64,000 bases of DNA, taken from Tritrichomonas musculus (taxonomy: Eukaryota > Parabasalia > Tritrichomonadida > Tritrichomonadidae). This document shows, in pieces, positions 36,910 to 47,496 of the stretch (position 1 is its first letter; the number at the start of each line of letters is the position of its first letter). Made by a program: the position numbers and the translations under genes. The notes under the pieces are model-generated. The model was not told the DNA's origin. It worked only from the letters and a program-made list of their open reading frames with translations, and did not search any database. The stretch spans positions 992,001-1,056,000 of the forward strand of contig JAPFFF010000023.1 of assembly GCA_039105265.1 (NCBI GenBank), read 5' to 3'.

Positions 36910-36916
36910 AAAAAAA
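36910..36916 (-). promoter_or_regulatory. T7 tract upstream of the Y capsid gene
   Basis: Seven Ts on the minus strand, ending 9 bases before the ATG at 36900, the same spacing as in X. Confidence 0.5.
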
Positions 36917-36917
36917 G

Positions 36918-37400
36918 TTAATATATATCATCAAAGATTCTGTTTCGTCTTTGTCTTGAAATTGGTGGTTCATAATATTCTTCTTCTTGTATTGGAGGAG
37001 GAGGTGCTTGTTTTGGTGCTGGAGTTTTCTTTGAGATTACTTCTTCAATTAATCGTTTTTGTTCTTTCTTTTCTCTTTTGCGTTTGATTTCATCACCCAG
37101 TAATTTGAGTTGATTTAAGATTTCAAGGTTTATCGTTGGATCGATTTCTTGACTTTTTGTGAGTTTTTTCGACTTTTGTTTTTGCATTTTGGGTTTTTCT
37201 TCTTCCTCTTCAAAAACTTCGTTCTCTTCATTTTCTGGAGTTTTCTCTTCTTTTTCTTCTTCTATTGGTGTTTCTCGCTTTTTAACAATATACTTTCCTT
37301 GTTTTCGAGTTGGCAAAACCTCCCAATCTGGATCGTCATGGCCATTTATCCACCTTTGAATAACCGCTAAACGTTTTGAGCCTGTTAAGTGTTTTGACAT
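36918..37400 (-). CDS. conserved charged virion-cluster protein (Y)
   Basis: 160 residues with the same ends as X 5967-6563: MSKHLTGSKRLAVIQRWING, DDPDWEVLPTRK, a Glu/Lys-rich disordered middle, a basic helix (IKRKREKKEQKRLIEEVI) and a terminal RQRRNRIFDDIY. Position between the capsid and protein VI-like genes is conserved. A minor virion or scaffold role is possible. Confidence 0.6.
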   Translation of the reverse strand: MSKHLTGSKRLAVIQRWINGHDDPDWEVLPTRKQGKYIVKKRETPIEEEKEEKTPENEENEVFEEEEEKPKMQKQKSKKLTKSQEIDPTINLEILNQLKLLGDEIKRKREKKEQKRLIEEVISKKTPAPKQAPPPPIQEEEYYEPPISRQRRNRIFDDIY

Positions 37401-37429
37401 TTAAAACTCAATAAAATTGACTTTTCTTA

Positions 37430-37828
37430 TTATTCATAATTTGATGAATGTACATGATTTATAGGTGCTGGTGAATTATTTGAACTACTCGATTCTGTTT
37501 TAGCGGGTTTTGGCATTTTATAGTTTTCATCTCTTCCTTGTGCATGATTATTGATTTTTGTTAATGCTTCTCTTACGTTGCCTTTTGGAATGTATTTTAT
37601 TGCTGCATCCGCTACATTTGAGATTTTGTTTCTCATATTATCGCTTAAAAATGCTTTGCCTAAACTACCCATTGTTTTGCCTATTAATCCTGATTGATTT
37701 TTCATTATTCCTGTTGCATTATCCGCTAATTTACCTGCTAATCCTCCTGTTGCTGAATTTGCTGCTCCCATTAATAATTGACTTCCAAGGCCAATACTTC
37801 TTCTCGCCCATTTTCTAAATAATCCCAT
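37430..37828 (-). CDS. protein VI-like minor capsid protein (Y)
   Basis: 132 residues. The Gly/Ala-rich amphipathic N-terminal half (LGSQLLMGAANSATGGLAGK) is followed by a basic middle and a Ser/Pro-rich tail. It occupies the same slot as X 5412-5945, between the ATPase and the charged protein. A membrane-active or core-binding role like adenovirus protein VI is inferred from this pattern only. Confidence 0.55.
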   Translation of the reverse strand: MGLFRKWARRSIGLGSQLLMGAANSATGGLAGKLADNATGIMKNQSGLIGKTMGSLGKAFLSDNMRNKISNVADAAIKYIPKGNVREALTKINNHAQGRDENYKMPKPAKTESSSSNNSPAPINHVHSSNYE

Positions 37829-37847
37829 TTAAAATTCAATAAAACGT

Positions 37848-38705
37848 TTAAGATTCAAAATAGTATTTGTTTGCAGTTATGTTCATGATAAATTTGTCAT
37901 GCGGTTCTCTATGTTGCAAGTATTCTTGCACAGTTGCCTTTGTATTTAAGTTGTTATTTGTTTGCTGCAATAAAGAGGTGAAATCTTCTTCTGAATAACC
38001 GCTATAACAGATAATATCGGTTGCCATACGTTTAGCATTTATGTGCACAAATCTTATCGTTTGAAATGCCATTATGCACGTTATGTTATAATGTCTTGTT
38101 TTTGTCAACAATTTAATAAATTCTGAATTACCGTTTTTCAATAAATCTGAACCAGCACAATCATCAAGAATAATCAGAGTATTGAATGGATAAGAGGCGG
38201 TTCCATATTTACAAAGCTTACTGGCAATATAAATGATTTTATCTTGAAGGTCAGTTAAATGATGCTTTTCAATTAAACGCCTCATCTCATCAGACGTTTC
38301 TTTCATTTTTGAGAGGATATGTTTGACAAGTGCATAATATTTTATTTTCCTTTTCAAATGTTTCTGAAGAACGCTCATTAATTGTTTTTCTGAGACATAA
38401 ATTATTTTTGTTTGAATCTTTTTATTCAAAACTTCGGCGGTTTTATCCATTTTACCAGACGTTGAGCAGAAATAAATTTTATGATAATATGGATGTTTAA
38501 ATAATCTTTCTGTAATCATAATATGGCGCCAAATCCAATAACTTTTGCCAGCACCAGGACGTCCAATCAAAAAGTATATCCCATTTGATGAAAACGGATA
38601 ATTTTCTGATAATGGTTTGATCAAAGCGCCCTCAATTTCTCTCATACTTTTTCTGAGTGTCTCATTGATTAATTCTTCAACTTTTTGAATAATATTTCCT
38701 TTCAT
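37848..38705 (-). CDS. A32-type DNA-packaging ATPase (Y)
   Basis: 285 residues. Walker A is IGRPGAGKSYWIW at about 48-60, Walker B is LIILDDCAGSDLL at about 174-186, followed by TRHYNITCIMAFQTIRFVH. It aligns along its length with X 4480-5355, including the shared start REIEGALIKPLS. It pumps element DNA into capsids in the known family role. It starts 14 bases after the integrase stop in the minus-strand run. Confidence 0.9.
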   Translation of the reverse strand: MKGNIIQKVEELINETLRKSMREIEGALIKPLSENYPFSSNGIYFLIGRPGAGKSYWIWRHIMITERLFKHPYYHKIYFCSTSGKMDKTAEVLNKKIQTKIIYVSEKQLMSVLQKHLKRKIKYYALVKHILSKMKETSDEMRRLIEKHHLTDLQDKIIYIASKLCKYGTASYPFNTLIILDDCAGSDLLKNGNSEFIKLLTKTRHYNITCIMAFQTIRFVHINAKRMATDIICYSGYSEEDFTSLLQQTNNNLNTKATVQEYLQHREPHDKFIMNITANKYYFES

Positions 38706-38719
38706 TTGATTAAGAATAA

Positions 38720-39862
38720 TTAAATGTATTTTCTGATTTTAACTGGTATGTTTTCACCTGTTTTCACCCAATACATTCGTTCTAAACGTGATAATATTGT
38801 TGGATTTCCTTCTCTCATACTTTTGGCATATGTATACCCTTGACTTCCATCATCCCATTTGACCTTGTATTGGTCATTTGCATTATTATACCCTAAAATC
38901 TCCTCTATGTTCCCTCTTTTGCCGTCTTTCAATGTTTTGGCCATAGGAACAAATCCTTTCGCCTTAACTATTTTGTATCCAGGATAATCGTTTACAGATC
39001 TATCGTTAGCAGCAATTTTGAATAAATTACCAGATTTTGAATCAACTGTATATGCTTGATTGCTAACCATTCTTCGTTTTTTATTTTTAATCGTTTTTTC
39101 TTCTACGATACGTACTTTATCACCTTCTTTGAAATCATAAGGGTTTGCTTGCGTTTTATTTTTCAAAATATATTTCTGTTCGTCTTTGGCTGTCATTTTA
39201 TTGGGGGCTGTTTTTATTTTAGTATGATATGATTCATTATATGCTGACATTAATGACTGCATTTCTTTTGGTGAAATATTTCTTGTAGGTTTGTGTGTTA
39301 ATTCACCTTCTTTTGATATATCTTTCCATATATCGGCATCTAACAAATTTTTGTTAACGGCTAAATCTCTTATCGTTCTCATAAAACGGTTTATTATTCC
39401 TAAATTATTGTGATTATCATCCGTTGTAGTCGTATATATAATTTTATGACTTTTCATCCAAGATGTCACTTCGTCTGATAAATAAGCAGCATCTTGATCT
39501 GAAGCGATTGAATGGCAATTTGGTTCTTCCTTGATGAATTTATTCAATGCTGATTTGACCTGTAACGCCCCTTTCCCTCTCATCGGATATGCATAAGCTT
39601 TACGGGTATTTATATTGATAAGCATCAAATAATTCAAACCGTTAGCTCCTTTATCGTTTATAAACGTATCCATCTGAAAACCTCCGGAATGAGACGATAC
39701 GATAGGTATATATTTAGGAGTTGGCACTTTTTGATCATGAACAACGGATTCTGATTGAAATTTCCTTATCTCTTTTTTCGAATAACCTTTTTCAAGTGCA
39801 TGTTTTTCAAAAGCTGGACCACGATATGGATATTCCTTAAATAATTCTGCAAGTGATGTCAT
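38720..39862 (-). CDS. retrovirus-type integrase (Y)
   Basis: 380 residues. The RNase H-fold core carries GGFQMDTF and ASDQDAAYLSDEV for the first acidic sites, and the LGIINRFMRTIRDL helix. The SH3/chromo-like C-terminal part contains GKRGNIEEILGYN and QYKVKWDDGSQGY. Compared with X it has an insert of about 25 residues before the SPKEM block. It would catalyse integration of Y and generate the TTCCA duplication seen at its ends. Confidence 0.9.
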   Translation of the reverse strand: MTSLAELFKEYPYRGPAFEKHALEKGYSKKEIRKFQSESVVHDQKVPTPKYIPIVSSHSGGFQMDTFINDKGANGLNYLMLININTRKAYAYPMRGKGALQVKSALNKFIKEEPNCHSIASDQDAAYLSDEVTSWMKSHKIIYTTTTDDNHNNLGIINRFMRTIRDLAVNKNLLDADIWKDISKEGELTHKPTRNISPKEMQSLMSAYNESYHTKIKTAPNKMTAKDEQKYILKNKTQANPYDFKEGDKVRIVEEKTIKNKKRRMVSNQAYTVDSKSGNLFKIAANDRSVNDYPGYKIVKAKGFVPMAKTLKDGKRGNIEEILGYNNANDQYKVKWDDGSQGYTYAKSMREGNPTILSRLERMYWVKTGENIPVKIRKYI

Positions 39863-39872
39863 TTTCTATAAA

Positions 39873-40838
39873 TTAAACGTATAACATCTTATTATAAGGC
39901 AAGAACTGCATTTCCATGACAAAAGTTTCTCCATTGGGTAATTTAACGGGGGCATTGTATTGTCTGGCAGAATATAATTCAATCCAAAACCGTTGATCAG
40001 AGGAATTCAATTTAAAATATTTGATAGGATTATAATAAATTTGTGAATTACCGATATAATTATGTAATGATTGTTCGCCAAGTGAAGAATAAACTTTACA
40101 TGAATGACGATCCCAAATATTATCAAAAGTTAATTCATTTTCATACAAATTATATTTTCCTTTTCTATTTTGAGTAGGTCCGTCACCAATATTGAATACT
40201 TCCTCAAAATCTTTATTCATTTCAGTTATTTTGAAAGCACAACCGTATTTATCTAAAGAATTATTGTTTCGTTCAGAATATATTTTTTCATGAAAACCTT
40301 TTTCGTCATAATAACCATCAGTTTGTATGTCTCTATTCAAAACATCAATATCAGATTGTTCAAATGCGTTAGTGATGTTATTCCACCATATTGAGATATA
40401 TGATTTCAAAGCATTGTGGACTGCTTCAAAAAATCCTCTGAAATCTCTTTCTGTTGAGAGCCAGTCAATTACTTTTATTTCTTTGATTTTTAAATCATCC
40501 TGATAAAGAGATGAAGTCATAGATTTAATTCTATCGTGTATACTGAATCCAGGTATTTTATCAAATGAAACCTTTAAATATTTAGCAATTGAGATGGTGA
40601 ATTCAAGTTTTCGTCTTTTTGAAACGAGCCACATTGACCTTACACCCACAATTGTTTCGCCTTTGTTTGACGTTGACCAATCACCAGGAAAATTGAAATA
40701 AAAACGATTAAATTTGCTTGGATCTCTTTGTGAGTCCTCTAAGAAAAAAGCAGTCTCAATTGGGACAGGAACGTTAGCATCATGTACAATATTTTCACGA
40801 TTAGGGTGTTGTGTTTTAACTCTTGGCGGTAACTCCAT
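39873..40838 (-). CDS. penton-like minor capsid protein (Y)
   Basis: 321 residues, colinear with X 2066-3382 apart from the X coiled-coil insert. Blocks: KFNRFYFNFPGDW, KGETIVGVRSMW, VLNRDIQTDGYYDEKG, NIWDRHSCKVYSSLGEQS, YYNPIKYFKLNSSDQRFWIE and FLPYNKMLYV. Position next to integrase and the jelly-roll-like end support a penton role. The length is close to that of Polinton minor capsid proteins. Confidence 0.65.
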   Translation of the reverse strand: MELPPRVKTQHPNRENIVHDANVPVPIETAFFLEDSQRDPSKFNRFYFNFPGDWSTSNKGETIVGVRSMWLVSKRRKLEFTISIAKYLKVSFDKIPGFSIHDRIKSMTSSLYQDDLKIKEIKVIDWLSTERDFRGFFEAVHNALKSYISIWWNNITNAFEQSDIDVLNRDIQTDGYYDEKGFHEKIYSERNNNSLDKYGCAFKITEMNKDFEEVFNIGDGPTQNRKGKYNLYENELTFDNIWDRHSCKVYSSLGEQSLHNYIGNSQIYYNPIKYFKLNSSDQRFWIELYSARQYNAPVKLPNGETFVMEMQFLPYNKMLYV

Positions 40839-40858
40839 TTTGACTAAAAATAAATATC

Positions 40859-41227
40859 TTACTTATTCTTTCTTGATTTACTAGCATGAAGAATTATTTC
40901 CTTTGGAATTATATCTCCCTTTTTCAATTGAATCTGATAGGCTTTCGATTTGACCATATTTTCATTCCTTTCACCTATATAACCAATTATCGATCCAAAA
41001 AGTGTGATTTTATGTACTGAACAATATTTGGCCACTAAATTCAATATTTCTTTAACGTCCTCATAATCATCCCAATCAAATTTCTTTGCCCAATCAGTAA
41101 AGATTATTTTTTTGTTTGATAATTTAAACTTTGATTTACAAATTTCTGATAATTCAGATATTTCTGTCTTTTTCAATGTTTTATTAAAATAAAGTGAACA
41201 TTCAATTGGCAAAATTAATTCTGGCAT
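40859..41227 (-). CDS. hypothetical small protein (Y)
   Basis: 122 residues between the protease and penton-like genes. It has mixed alpha/beta composition with Lys-rich ends. The opening (ECSLYFNKTLKKTEISELSE) is loosely like the first 30 residues of the adjacent protease (GQIRFNPPITNQKVTDLKRE), so both might start with a related small domain. This resemblance is weak. No counterpart in X. Confidence 0.45.
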   Translation of the reverse strand: MPELILPIECSLYFNKTLKKTEISELSEICKSKFKLSNKKIIFTDWAKKFDWDDYEDVKEILNLVAKYCSVHKITLFGSIIGYIGERNENMVKSKAYQIQLKKGDIIPKEIILHASKSRKNK

Positions 41228-41252
41228 TTTTATTTATTGAAAAATTTTTAAT

Positions 41253-42716
41253 TTACATTCTTTTTGATTTATCTTTTGGTACACCAGATTCTACATCTTC
41301 ATGAACATTCCAATAAGGGTATTTATATGATTTAGCTAAATGATATGCACCTTTTTTAATAAAATAATTATAAGTCTCTTGTTCGATTCTTTCCTTCTCA
41401 GCTTGACTCATTTTTTTTTTGGGAAGAGTCGGTTTTTCTGTGTTGTTAGAATGTTTTTGAAAACTTGGTGGTGTAGGTGGGAGGGCAGCTGTTTCTAATG
41501 ATTTGCTCTTTAATTCACGTGCAATTCTTTGTCTAATATTAGGTACGTCATCTATTGGATAAGGCCATTTACCATCATGCAATAATATCCTTGCATTTTG
41601 CATCATTAATATAGCACAATCAATATCATTATTTTGTTTAGGAACACGATTATATCTCATTGGATATTTATGATTAATGCCTTGTGATTTCAAGAATTTA
41701 TTCATTATTTTACCGATATCTGGGTATGCTTTCATGTTTGAATCATATACACCGATATCTTTATTGCCATTATCGATTACTATTAATATCCAATGTTCCT
41801 CTAGTTCAGCAGGAATTACAATGCAATCATAATAATCAATTGGTTTTTTATTAAACTGTGGAGCTTTACTAAGATACTCAAAGAGAGAGTCCACTGCTTC
41901 TTGTTTCGGATTCTCATATAGATAATAAAACCAATCAGGAGGCAATAAGGCTACATGTCCTATTCTTTTCACTTTTTTTCCTTTTTCTACTAATAGTTTT
42001 AGATATGGATATACTTCTTTTGATTCTAATTGTGAATTATTATCAGTGATTGCATTATAATCAATAAATTGGTCTAGATCCATTGGAGGTGTTGGTGGTC
42101 TTGATGTGTGCCTTGATGTTTGTTTTGATGATTGAGGGGATGCTTGTGGGGGTGGGGGAGGAGATGGCGCTCTTGATGTACCGCTTGATGATAATGTAGA
42201 CGTTTGAGAAGAAGACGATGAAGATGCCAACTTTTTAAGTATAGGTTTGGCCGAAGACGATGACTTTTTCTGAAAGATTGTTTTGTTTTGTGATGGCTCT
42301 TCTTGAGGTGGCGGTAATGCATCATCATGCTCTGGCTTCACCCATTTTGCATGTCTTTTTGGTTTGGGCTTATAATATTTTATGAACTTAAAGGCAGCAT
42401 TATTGTCACTTTGCACCTTCCCATATTTAATGAAATAACGCCAAGCAGATTTAGCATTAGGCGATCCTTTATAGGCCAAAATTTCACCACTAAAACGTTC
42501 TCTAAATAATTTGCCCTTCATATTATTCGCAAATATTTCTAATTCATCCCTAAACCCCTTTGCTGGTATCCAATTATAGGGCACTAAACATGTCACATAA
42601 TTATTTGTGATATCTATGTATTTAAAATTGTGTTCTCTTTTCAAATCTGTAACTTTTTGATTTGTTATAGGTGGATTAAAACGAATTTGACCTTGAATAA
42701 TTATTATATCTGACAT
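41253..42716 (-). CDS. Ulp1/adenovirus-type cysteine protease (Y)
   Basis: 487 residues. The N-terminal domain (1-115) is of unknown fold. A Ser/Pro/Gln-rich linker (about 120-215) follows. The protease domain has EEHWILIVID (His, about 303), YDSN (Asp, about 322) and PKQNNDIDCAI (Gln and Cys, about 357-367), the order of the Ulp1/adenain C48 group. In Polintons this enzyme matures virion proteins. The C-terminus is Lys-rich. No copy is seen in the genes of X in this window. Confidence 0.85.
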   Translation of the reverse strand: MSDIIIIQGQIRFNPPITNQKVTDLKREHNFKYIDITNNYVTCLVPYNWIPAKGFRDELEIFANNMKGKLFRERFSGEILAYKGSPNAKSAWRYFIKYGKVQSDNNAAFKFIKYYKPKPKRHAKWVKPEHDDALPPPQEEPSQNKTIFQKKSSSSAKPILKKLASSSSSSQTSTLSSSGTSRAPSPPPPPQASPQSSKQTSRHTSRPPTPPMDLDQFIDYNAITDNNSQLESKEVYPYLKLLVEKGKKVKRIGHVALLPPDWFYYLYENPKQEAVDSLFEYLSKAPQFNKKPIDYYDCIVIPAELEEHWILIVIDNGNKDIGVYDSNMKAYPDIGKIMNKFLKSQGINHKYPMRYNRVPKQNNDIDCAILMMQNARILLHDGKWPYPIDDVPNIRQRIARELKSKSLETAALPPTPPSFQKHSNNTEKPTLPKKKMSQAEKERIEQETYNYFIKKGAYHLAKSYKYPYWNVHEDVESGVPKDKSKRM

Positions 42717-42732
42717 TTTGAATAAAAATAAA

Positions 42733-43044
42733 TTACGGCATTTTACGATTATAATTGTTTTCAGAATGCGTTACCCATCGTAAATTACATAGACGGTTAT
42801 CTTTACGATTGCGGTTTTTATGATCGACTTCTTTTTTGTGAACAGGATCATCGTTAGGCAAAAATTGTTTGGCAATAATAACGTGTTTTAAATAATTTAC
42901 ACCATTCAAATTAACCGTCAAATAACCTTCATTGTGTTTTGAATCTTTCAATGGTTTACGTGTCTTCTTATTTCTTATGGTGAAAGGGTATTTATTTAAA
43001 ATCTCATAGTCATTTATAAAGCCTTTTAATGGAACAAAGCTCAT
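42733..43044 (-). CDS. small HNH endonuclease (Y)
   Basis: 103 residues. The domain covers almost the whole protein: YLTVNLNGVNYLKHVIIAKQ, then EVDHKNRNRKDNRLCNLRWV, the HNH core of the NUMOD/HNH homing class. It is shorter than the X protein at 10106-10912 and lacks a coiled coil. It lies between the protease and the HUH gene near the right end. Probably a passenger nuclease. Confidence 0.75.
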   Translation of the reverse strand: MSFVPLKGFINDYEILNKYPFTIRNKKTRKPLKDSKHNEGYLTVNLNGVNYLKHVIIAKQFLPNDDPVHKKEVDHKNRNRKDNRLCNLRWVTHSENNYNRKMP

Positions 43045-43061
43045 TTTTCAAATACAAAAAA

Positions 43062-43361
43062 TTAATCTAATGGTCGTTCACCAAATTCTTGGAAGTCATG
43101 TTTTCTCGTATTGTTATTAAGAATATATCGAATACACCAGCTGTTTCTACGAGGCACTTCTAAATGAGCATTATGACCAAATAAGCTCTTAACACACTTC
43201 ATATCTTCTGGATTTTTGAAATAAATGAATGCATGACCATGATATCTGCCATTCTCACAAGTATCCTCACATGTACATAGATAAGTGGAGTTATCTGGCA
43301 GCTCTTTAGGGTATTCATGTGTCCAGAATGTGATCATATAGTTCCTTCTTTTTCCCCACAT
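43062..43361 (-). CDS. HUH Rep-like endonuclease domain protein (Y)
   Basis: 99 residues from the ATG at 43361. The upstream frame runs AT-rich into the TIR and is rejected. Motif I is NYMITFW (7-13), motif II is GRYHGHAFIYF (38-48, with the HxH metal-binding pair), and motif III is CIRYILNN (76-83, Tyr in place). The end QEFGERP resembles the stretch after motif III in CRESS-DNA virus Reps. Known HUH proteins nick an origin and stay on the 5' end. Here it lies about 110 bp from the right TIR. The same element encodes a separate SF3 helicase. Confidence 0.7.
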   Translation of the reverse strand: MWGKRRNYMITFWTHEYPKELPDNSTYLCTCEDTCENGRYHGHAFIYFKNPEDMKCVKSLFGHNAHLEVPRRNSWCIRYILNNNTRKHDFQEFGERPLD

Positions 43362-43471
43362 TTGTTTTTTGATATGAAGATAAAAAATATAAAAATATAA
43401 ATATAAAAATATAAATATAAAAATAAAAATAGAGAAAAAAATGTTTATAAATGGCCTTGGTGAAATCATAT

Positions 43472-43524
43472 GTGCGGTTAGGTCTGGGCGACCGTTAAGG
43501 GCGCACAGCCTAACGTATACTACT
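43472..43524. repeat. right TIR of Y
   Basis: Reverse complement of 17940-17992, differing at 2 of 53 positions. Followed directly by TTCCA. Confidence 0.95.
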
Positions 43525-43529
43525 TTCCA
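43525..43529. repeat. target duplication of Y (right)
   Basis: TTCCA, identical to 17935-17939. Confidence 0.85.
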
Positions 43530-46500
43530 ATAAATTATATTTGGGATTTGGTACATGGAGAATGGGTCATGATTGATAATGTCCATGATAATATATCACC
43601 AACATGGAGGCATGAAATGGATAGTGAATACATTGCGTATAATCTTCTGAAGATATATGAGAATGATGAAAATGGTTATTTACGATGGAGCGACAGATAT
43701 CAAGAGTGGGAATGGTACTCATATTATGATTATTATACAGAGAATGAATCAATTTATATTCCAAACAGGATTCGTGATAATCAAGAAGCCTTTGGTCCAT
43801 CTTTTGCGTGGAATATTATGGATACACAATGGCAAGAACATGGCCAAGATTTTCTAGATAATTGGAGAACAGATTCCATTTTAAACCCACCAGACAATTT
43901 CATATGGGATATTGAACATGAAGAATGGGTGATAATGACGCAACATTTTGATGGAGTTAATGGATGGCGTACAATACATACCAGCGAAATGATAGACATA
44001 GTTGAAATCCGAAATTCATTATTACATCTCTTTGGAAAAATAGAGTGGAATGAAGAAAGAAAACAATGGGTATGGAAGCCAATTCTAGAGAATGAAAATA
44101 ATCCTCCTTCACCCCTCGCTCTTTTATCAAACGATAAATCTACTGGAACATCAATTGCTTTACCAGATTTTGTAAATAATGCAAGTTCATTTGAAGAAGT
44201 ATTAAAATGCTATGGCGTTGATATCTGTGATGATACTCCTACATTAGATGAAACAAAACCAGTTCTTGGTAAATATGTTATCAAAGGCGATTTAGAAGTG
44301 AATGGTAAAATTCTTTGTGATTTTGTACCAAGTGGTGGAACATCAAGTGGAGGTAATAATTTCTTTACGTTGAAAGAATCAGACCAATTATATTTATATA
44401 GACCATCTCAGGTATATGAAGAATCCAATTATTATTGTATGAGATGGGATGTTGACTCTGATTATGATATTCCACTAAATTTAGTATTTAGATTCAAAGA
44501 CTATCTATTTGGTCATAACTGGGAATTGATATGGGATGGGAAAAATTGGACAGGAAATAACTGTCAAAATATGTGTCCAATAAAAATATCAACTTATCCA
44601 GAAGATAATTTAGGTACCCCAGAGTTTATAATCATGCATACTGACAAAATAGCAAAATGGATGAAAGAAACAGTATATCCTGATATGCCTGATGATCATT
44701 CAAAACTTTATTTCACTGAAATATTATTTCCGTATTTACAAAATTGGAGGGTTGTTAAGAAAGATGGAACTGAGATTAGTGATGGAATTACAGCATCATA
44801 TAATACATCAACATCTGGAAAATATACAATTAACGATATAAAATATGATAAAATAAGACTTGGTGTTTCAGCTCCAAATGGTTTAGGTAAACAAGATGGA
44901 CTATATGTTAAAGTCGATTTAAATATTAATGATAATATTACTGAAATAAAATGGGATTGTCATCCAAATCAATGTGTGGAAGCCGGTTATCTGATAACTT
45001 TTGGAAGTAATCCTTGTCTCGAATCATTTAATTATCATCGAGAAAAAAGGCATTCCATTAAAATCATTGAAGGATTTAATCATAAGAACATTCGAATATA
45101 TATAGAGAAAGAATTCTTTGAATTTGATGTAAAAGTTAATCCATTCGATATAATTATTCAACAACAATTTTATGAAGTAGAGCCAGACCCAAGAAAATGC
45201 ACTACCATATCGACAGATTATAATATTTATTCATCAAAGATTATATGGGCTGATAATATCATGACTATGCGTCGAGACTTAAATGTTGTTGGTGGAATCA
45301 CAGATATATTAGCCTATGATTATGCTATATTGAAGCAAACTGTTAATAATTTAGTAGAGCAAATGAGATTGCAGGCAGAATATAATAAATGGGTAGCAAG
45401 CGTGCAAAAAGTTCTTTCAATTACAAATACAATTCTAACGTTAACTCAATTAGGTTTTTCAATTGCAGGAGCACTATCAACATTAAACATGGAAAATAAC
45501 TCTCTGCGAATCAATACATATCAAACAAGCCCATTCCCGGGTCCAGGTGGAAGTGGAGGAGGTGGATATCCAGGTGATGGAGGTAGTGGATTTCAAGGAA
45601 AGTTTTTGGTTGACGTTGACTTGAAAGCAGAAAAGATGACTTTCCAAAGATTCTTACCTACGACAACAACAGTTCAAAATCCTATTGCTGGAGCGATAGG
45701 AACCTTTTCAGCAACACAAGTTGTTCTTTCTACAACACATGCTTTAACTCAATTGGGAAGTGCTATTGCTACATTTGGTTCTAATGTCTTGAATTTCTTT
45801 AGAAGTAGACCAGATACGAATACGACTGAAACATTAAATATTAATTCATCTTCGATTACAATGACCGATAATAATAATGGCAATACCACAAATACTATAA
45901 ATACAACTGAGCAATCATTAGTGAGAACTCATAGAGAAGTACAGCCACATATTGTCACAGATGAAACAGATGAGATTAGAACTGATATTACTGTACCACA
46001 GACCACAATGACAAATACGGCATCAACTACGATTGCACTTAGGAATCAAGTTCCTGTTATCGATATTGATGGAACTCAGTATACCTTAGAAGACATAGCA
46101 GATTTAACAAGAGCAGAACGAAATGCATTAGTTGCTAGTCATCCAGATGTCTTACGTATCCAATATCATGGAAGAGAGTGGTTTAATGTGTATGATTTGT
46201 TTTATAATGACCAACTCATTATCCATAATAATGTATTTCAACGAAGGACTCTAATAAGACCAGCTGATATTGAGATGACAGATAGAATACATAGAGCAAC
46301 CAGTAGTACGTGGTCAATAGAATGGGAAGGCAGAACATATATACAGCAAGAGAAATCGAACAATTATCGATGCAAGATAGATTAGATTTACCATTTGTTC
46401 AAAATGGTGATATTGGTTTAGAACCTTACTTGAATGACCAAACAATGGAAGCATGGATAAATATTATTGACCATAGAGGAGAGACTATTGACCCAATTGT

Positions 46501-47467
46501 TGCTACTATTGATTATTCAGCACCAACTACAGCAAATATTAGTGGAGGACAGGTAAGATTCCAAGGAATAAATTCACAAATAGAAGTCAATGCAAATGGA
46601 GTAAGATATCAACATTATGATATGGTTGCCACAACAGATACTTGGACAGTACCAGGAACAACACCAGCAATAACAGCAAGAATGATAGAACAAATGAGTG
46701 ATGAACAAAGAGGGGAACTAATGGATAATATTTACTCCCATGGTAATCTTTTAGCCTTTAATGACACATTAGATGAAACAACTGGTGAAGAAATAACACA
46801 AGTACTATATAATGGAGCAGTAGTTGCTACAATAGATAGAAGAAGACTTCATATTATAAATATTGTGAATGGAGTGATAGAAATGTACCAACAAGATGGT
46901 GTTATAAGTGCAACAACACAAGTTATTATGGGAGCAGTAGGTTATGTTGCTAGAAGGTTCTTACATGGTCAATGGCAGTTCGTAAGACATCATCCTGGTG
47001 ATGCAGCAGCAATAGCTGGAGTAGCAGCAGAAGCATATGTAGCAAATAGAATAGGATTATTTAATATTCCAAGTTGGTTCCGTCGTAATGATAACCCAGA
47101 GACATTAGCAGAGGAAGATGTATTAGAAAAGATTCTTGAATGGGCATACCATGAAGAAACAGATGATGAACCCGAGCTTGAAATAACAATGAAGGATGCT
47201 GATAAGATGATGGTATCATTTGATACATGTATTAATATTGCAAAGACATATCGCGATACTTTAAAGGGTACAATAGCATTCATGTGCGAGAAAATAAAAG
47301 AACTGGAAAACAAGTCAAGTACTAAGCATCCTCTAGAGGATATAGATATGACTGCTTATGTGACTAAAGTAGAAGTGAAGGAAATGATAGACCAGAAGGA
47401 TGCATATATTGATACTCTTGAGGCAAGACTTGCTGCATTAGAGAAGAAGTGTGCAAATATAGAGTAG
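43530..47467 (+). pseudogene. fibre-like gene of X, part right of the Y insertion
   Basis: Continues the X fibre content on the far side of Y and is broken. It contains about five more tryptophan repeats (FAWNIMDTQWQEHGQDF, FIWDIEHEEWV), a beta-rich stem, a TDYNIYSSKIIWADNI block, a Gly-rich stretch (PGGSGGGGYPGDGGSG), a hydrophobic region, and a final coiled coil ending LEARLAALEKKCANIE. The same ending appears in V (63801-64000). A surface fibre role is inferred. Confidence 0.6.
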
Positions 47468-47480
47468 ATTAGAGGAATTA

Positions 47481-47487
47481 TTTTTTT
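47481..47487 (+). promoter_or_regulatory. T7 tract upstream of the second X fibre gene
   Basis: Seven Ts followed by GGG, ending 9 bases before the ATG at 47497. Confidence 0.5.
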
Positions 47488-47496
47488 GGGTTTTAA

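Larger units (their letters stand above)
17940..43524. mobile_element. Polinton/Maverick element Y, looks whole
   Basis: A 25,585-bp element bounded by 53-bp TIRs starting AGTAGTATACG and flanked by TTCCA duplications. It sits inside a fibre gene of X. It encodes pPolB, integrase, packaging ATPase, cysteine protease, major and penton-like capsid proteins, an SF3 helicase, an HUH Rep-like protein, HNH nuclease and a giant fibre. The reading frames I checked look open, so it looks whole. TIRs differ at 2 of 53 positions, so it is young and younger than X. Confidence 0.93.

Noticed and set aside
43362-43586. Upstream extension of the HUH protein
   Set aside because: It would run through an AT-rich stretch, the TIR and into X. 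The motif-bearing domain begins just after the ATG at 43361.
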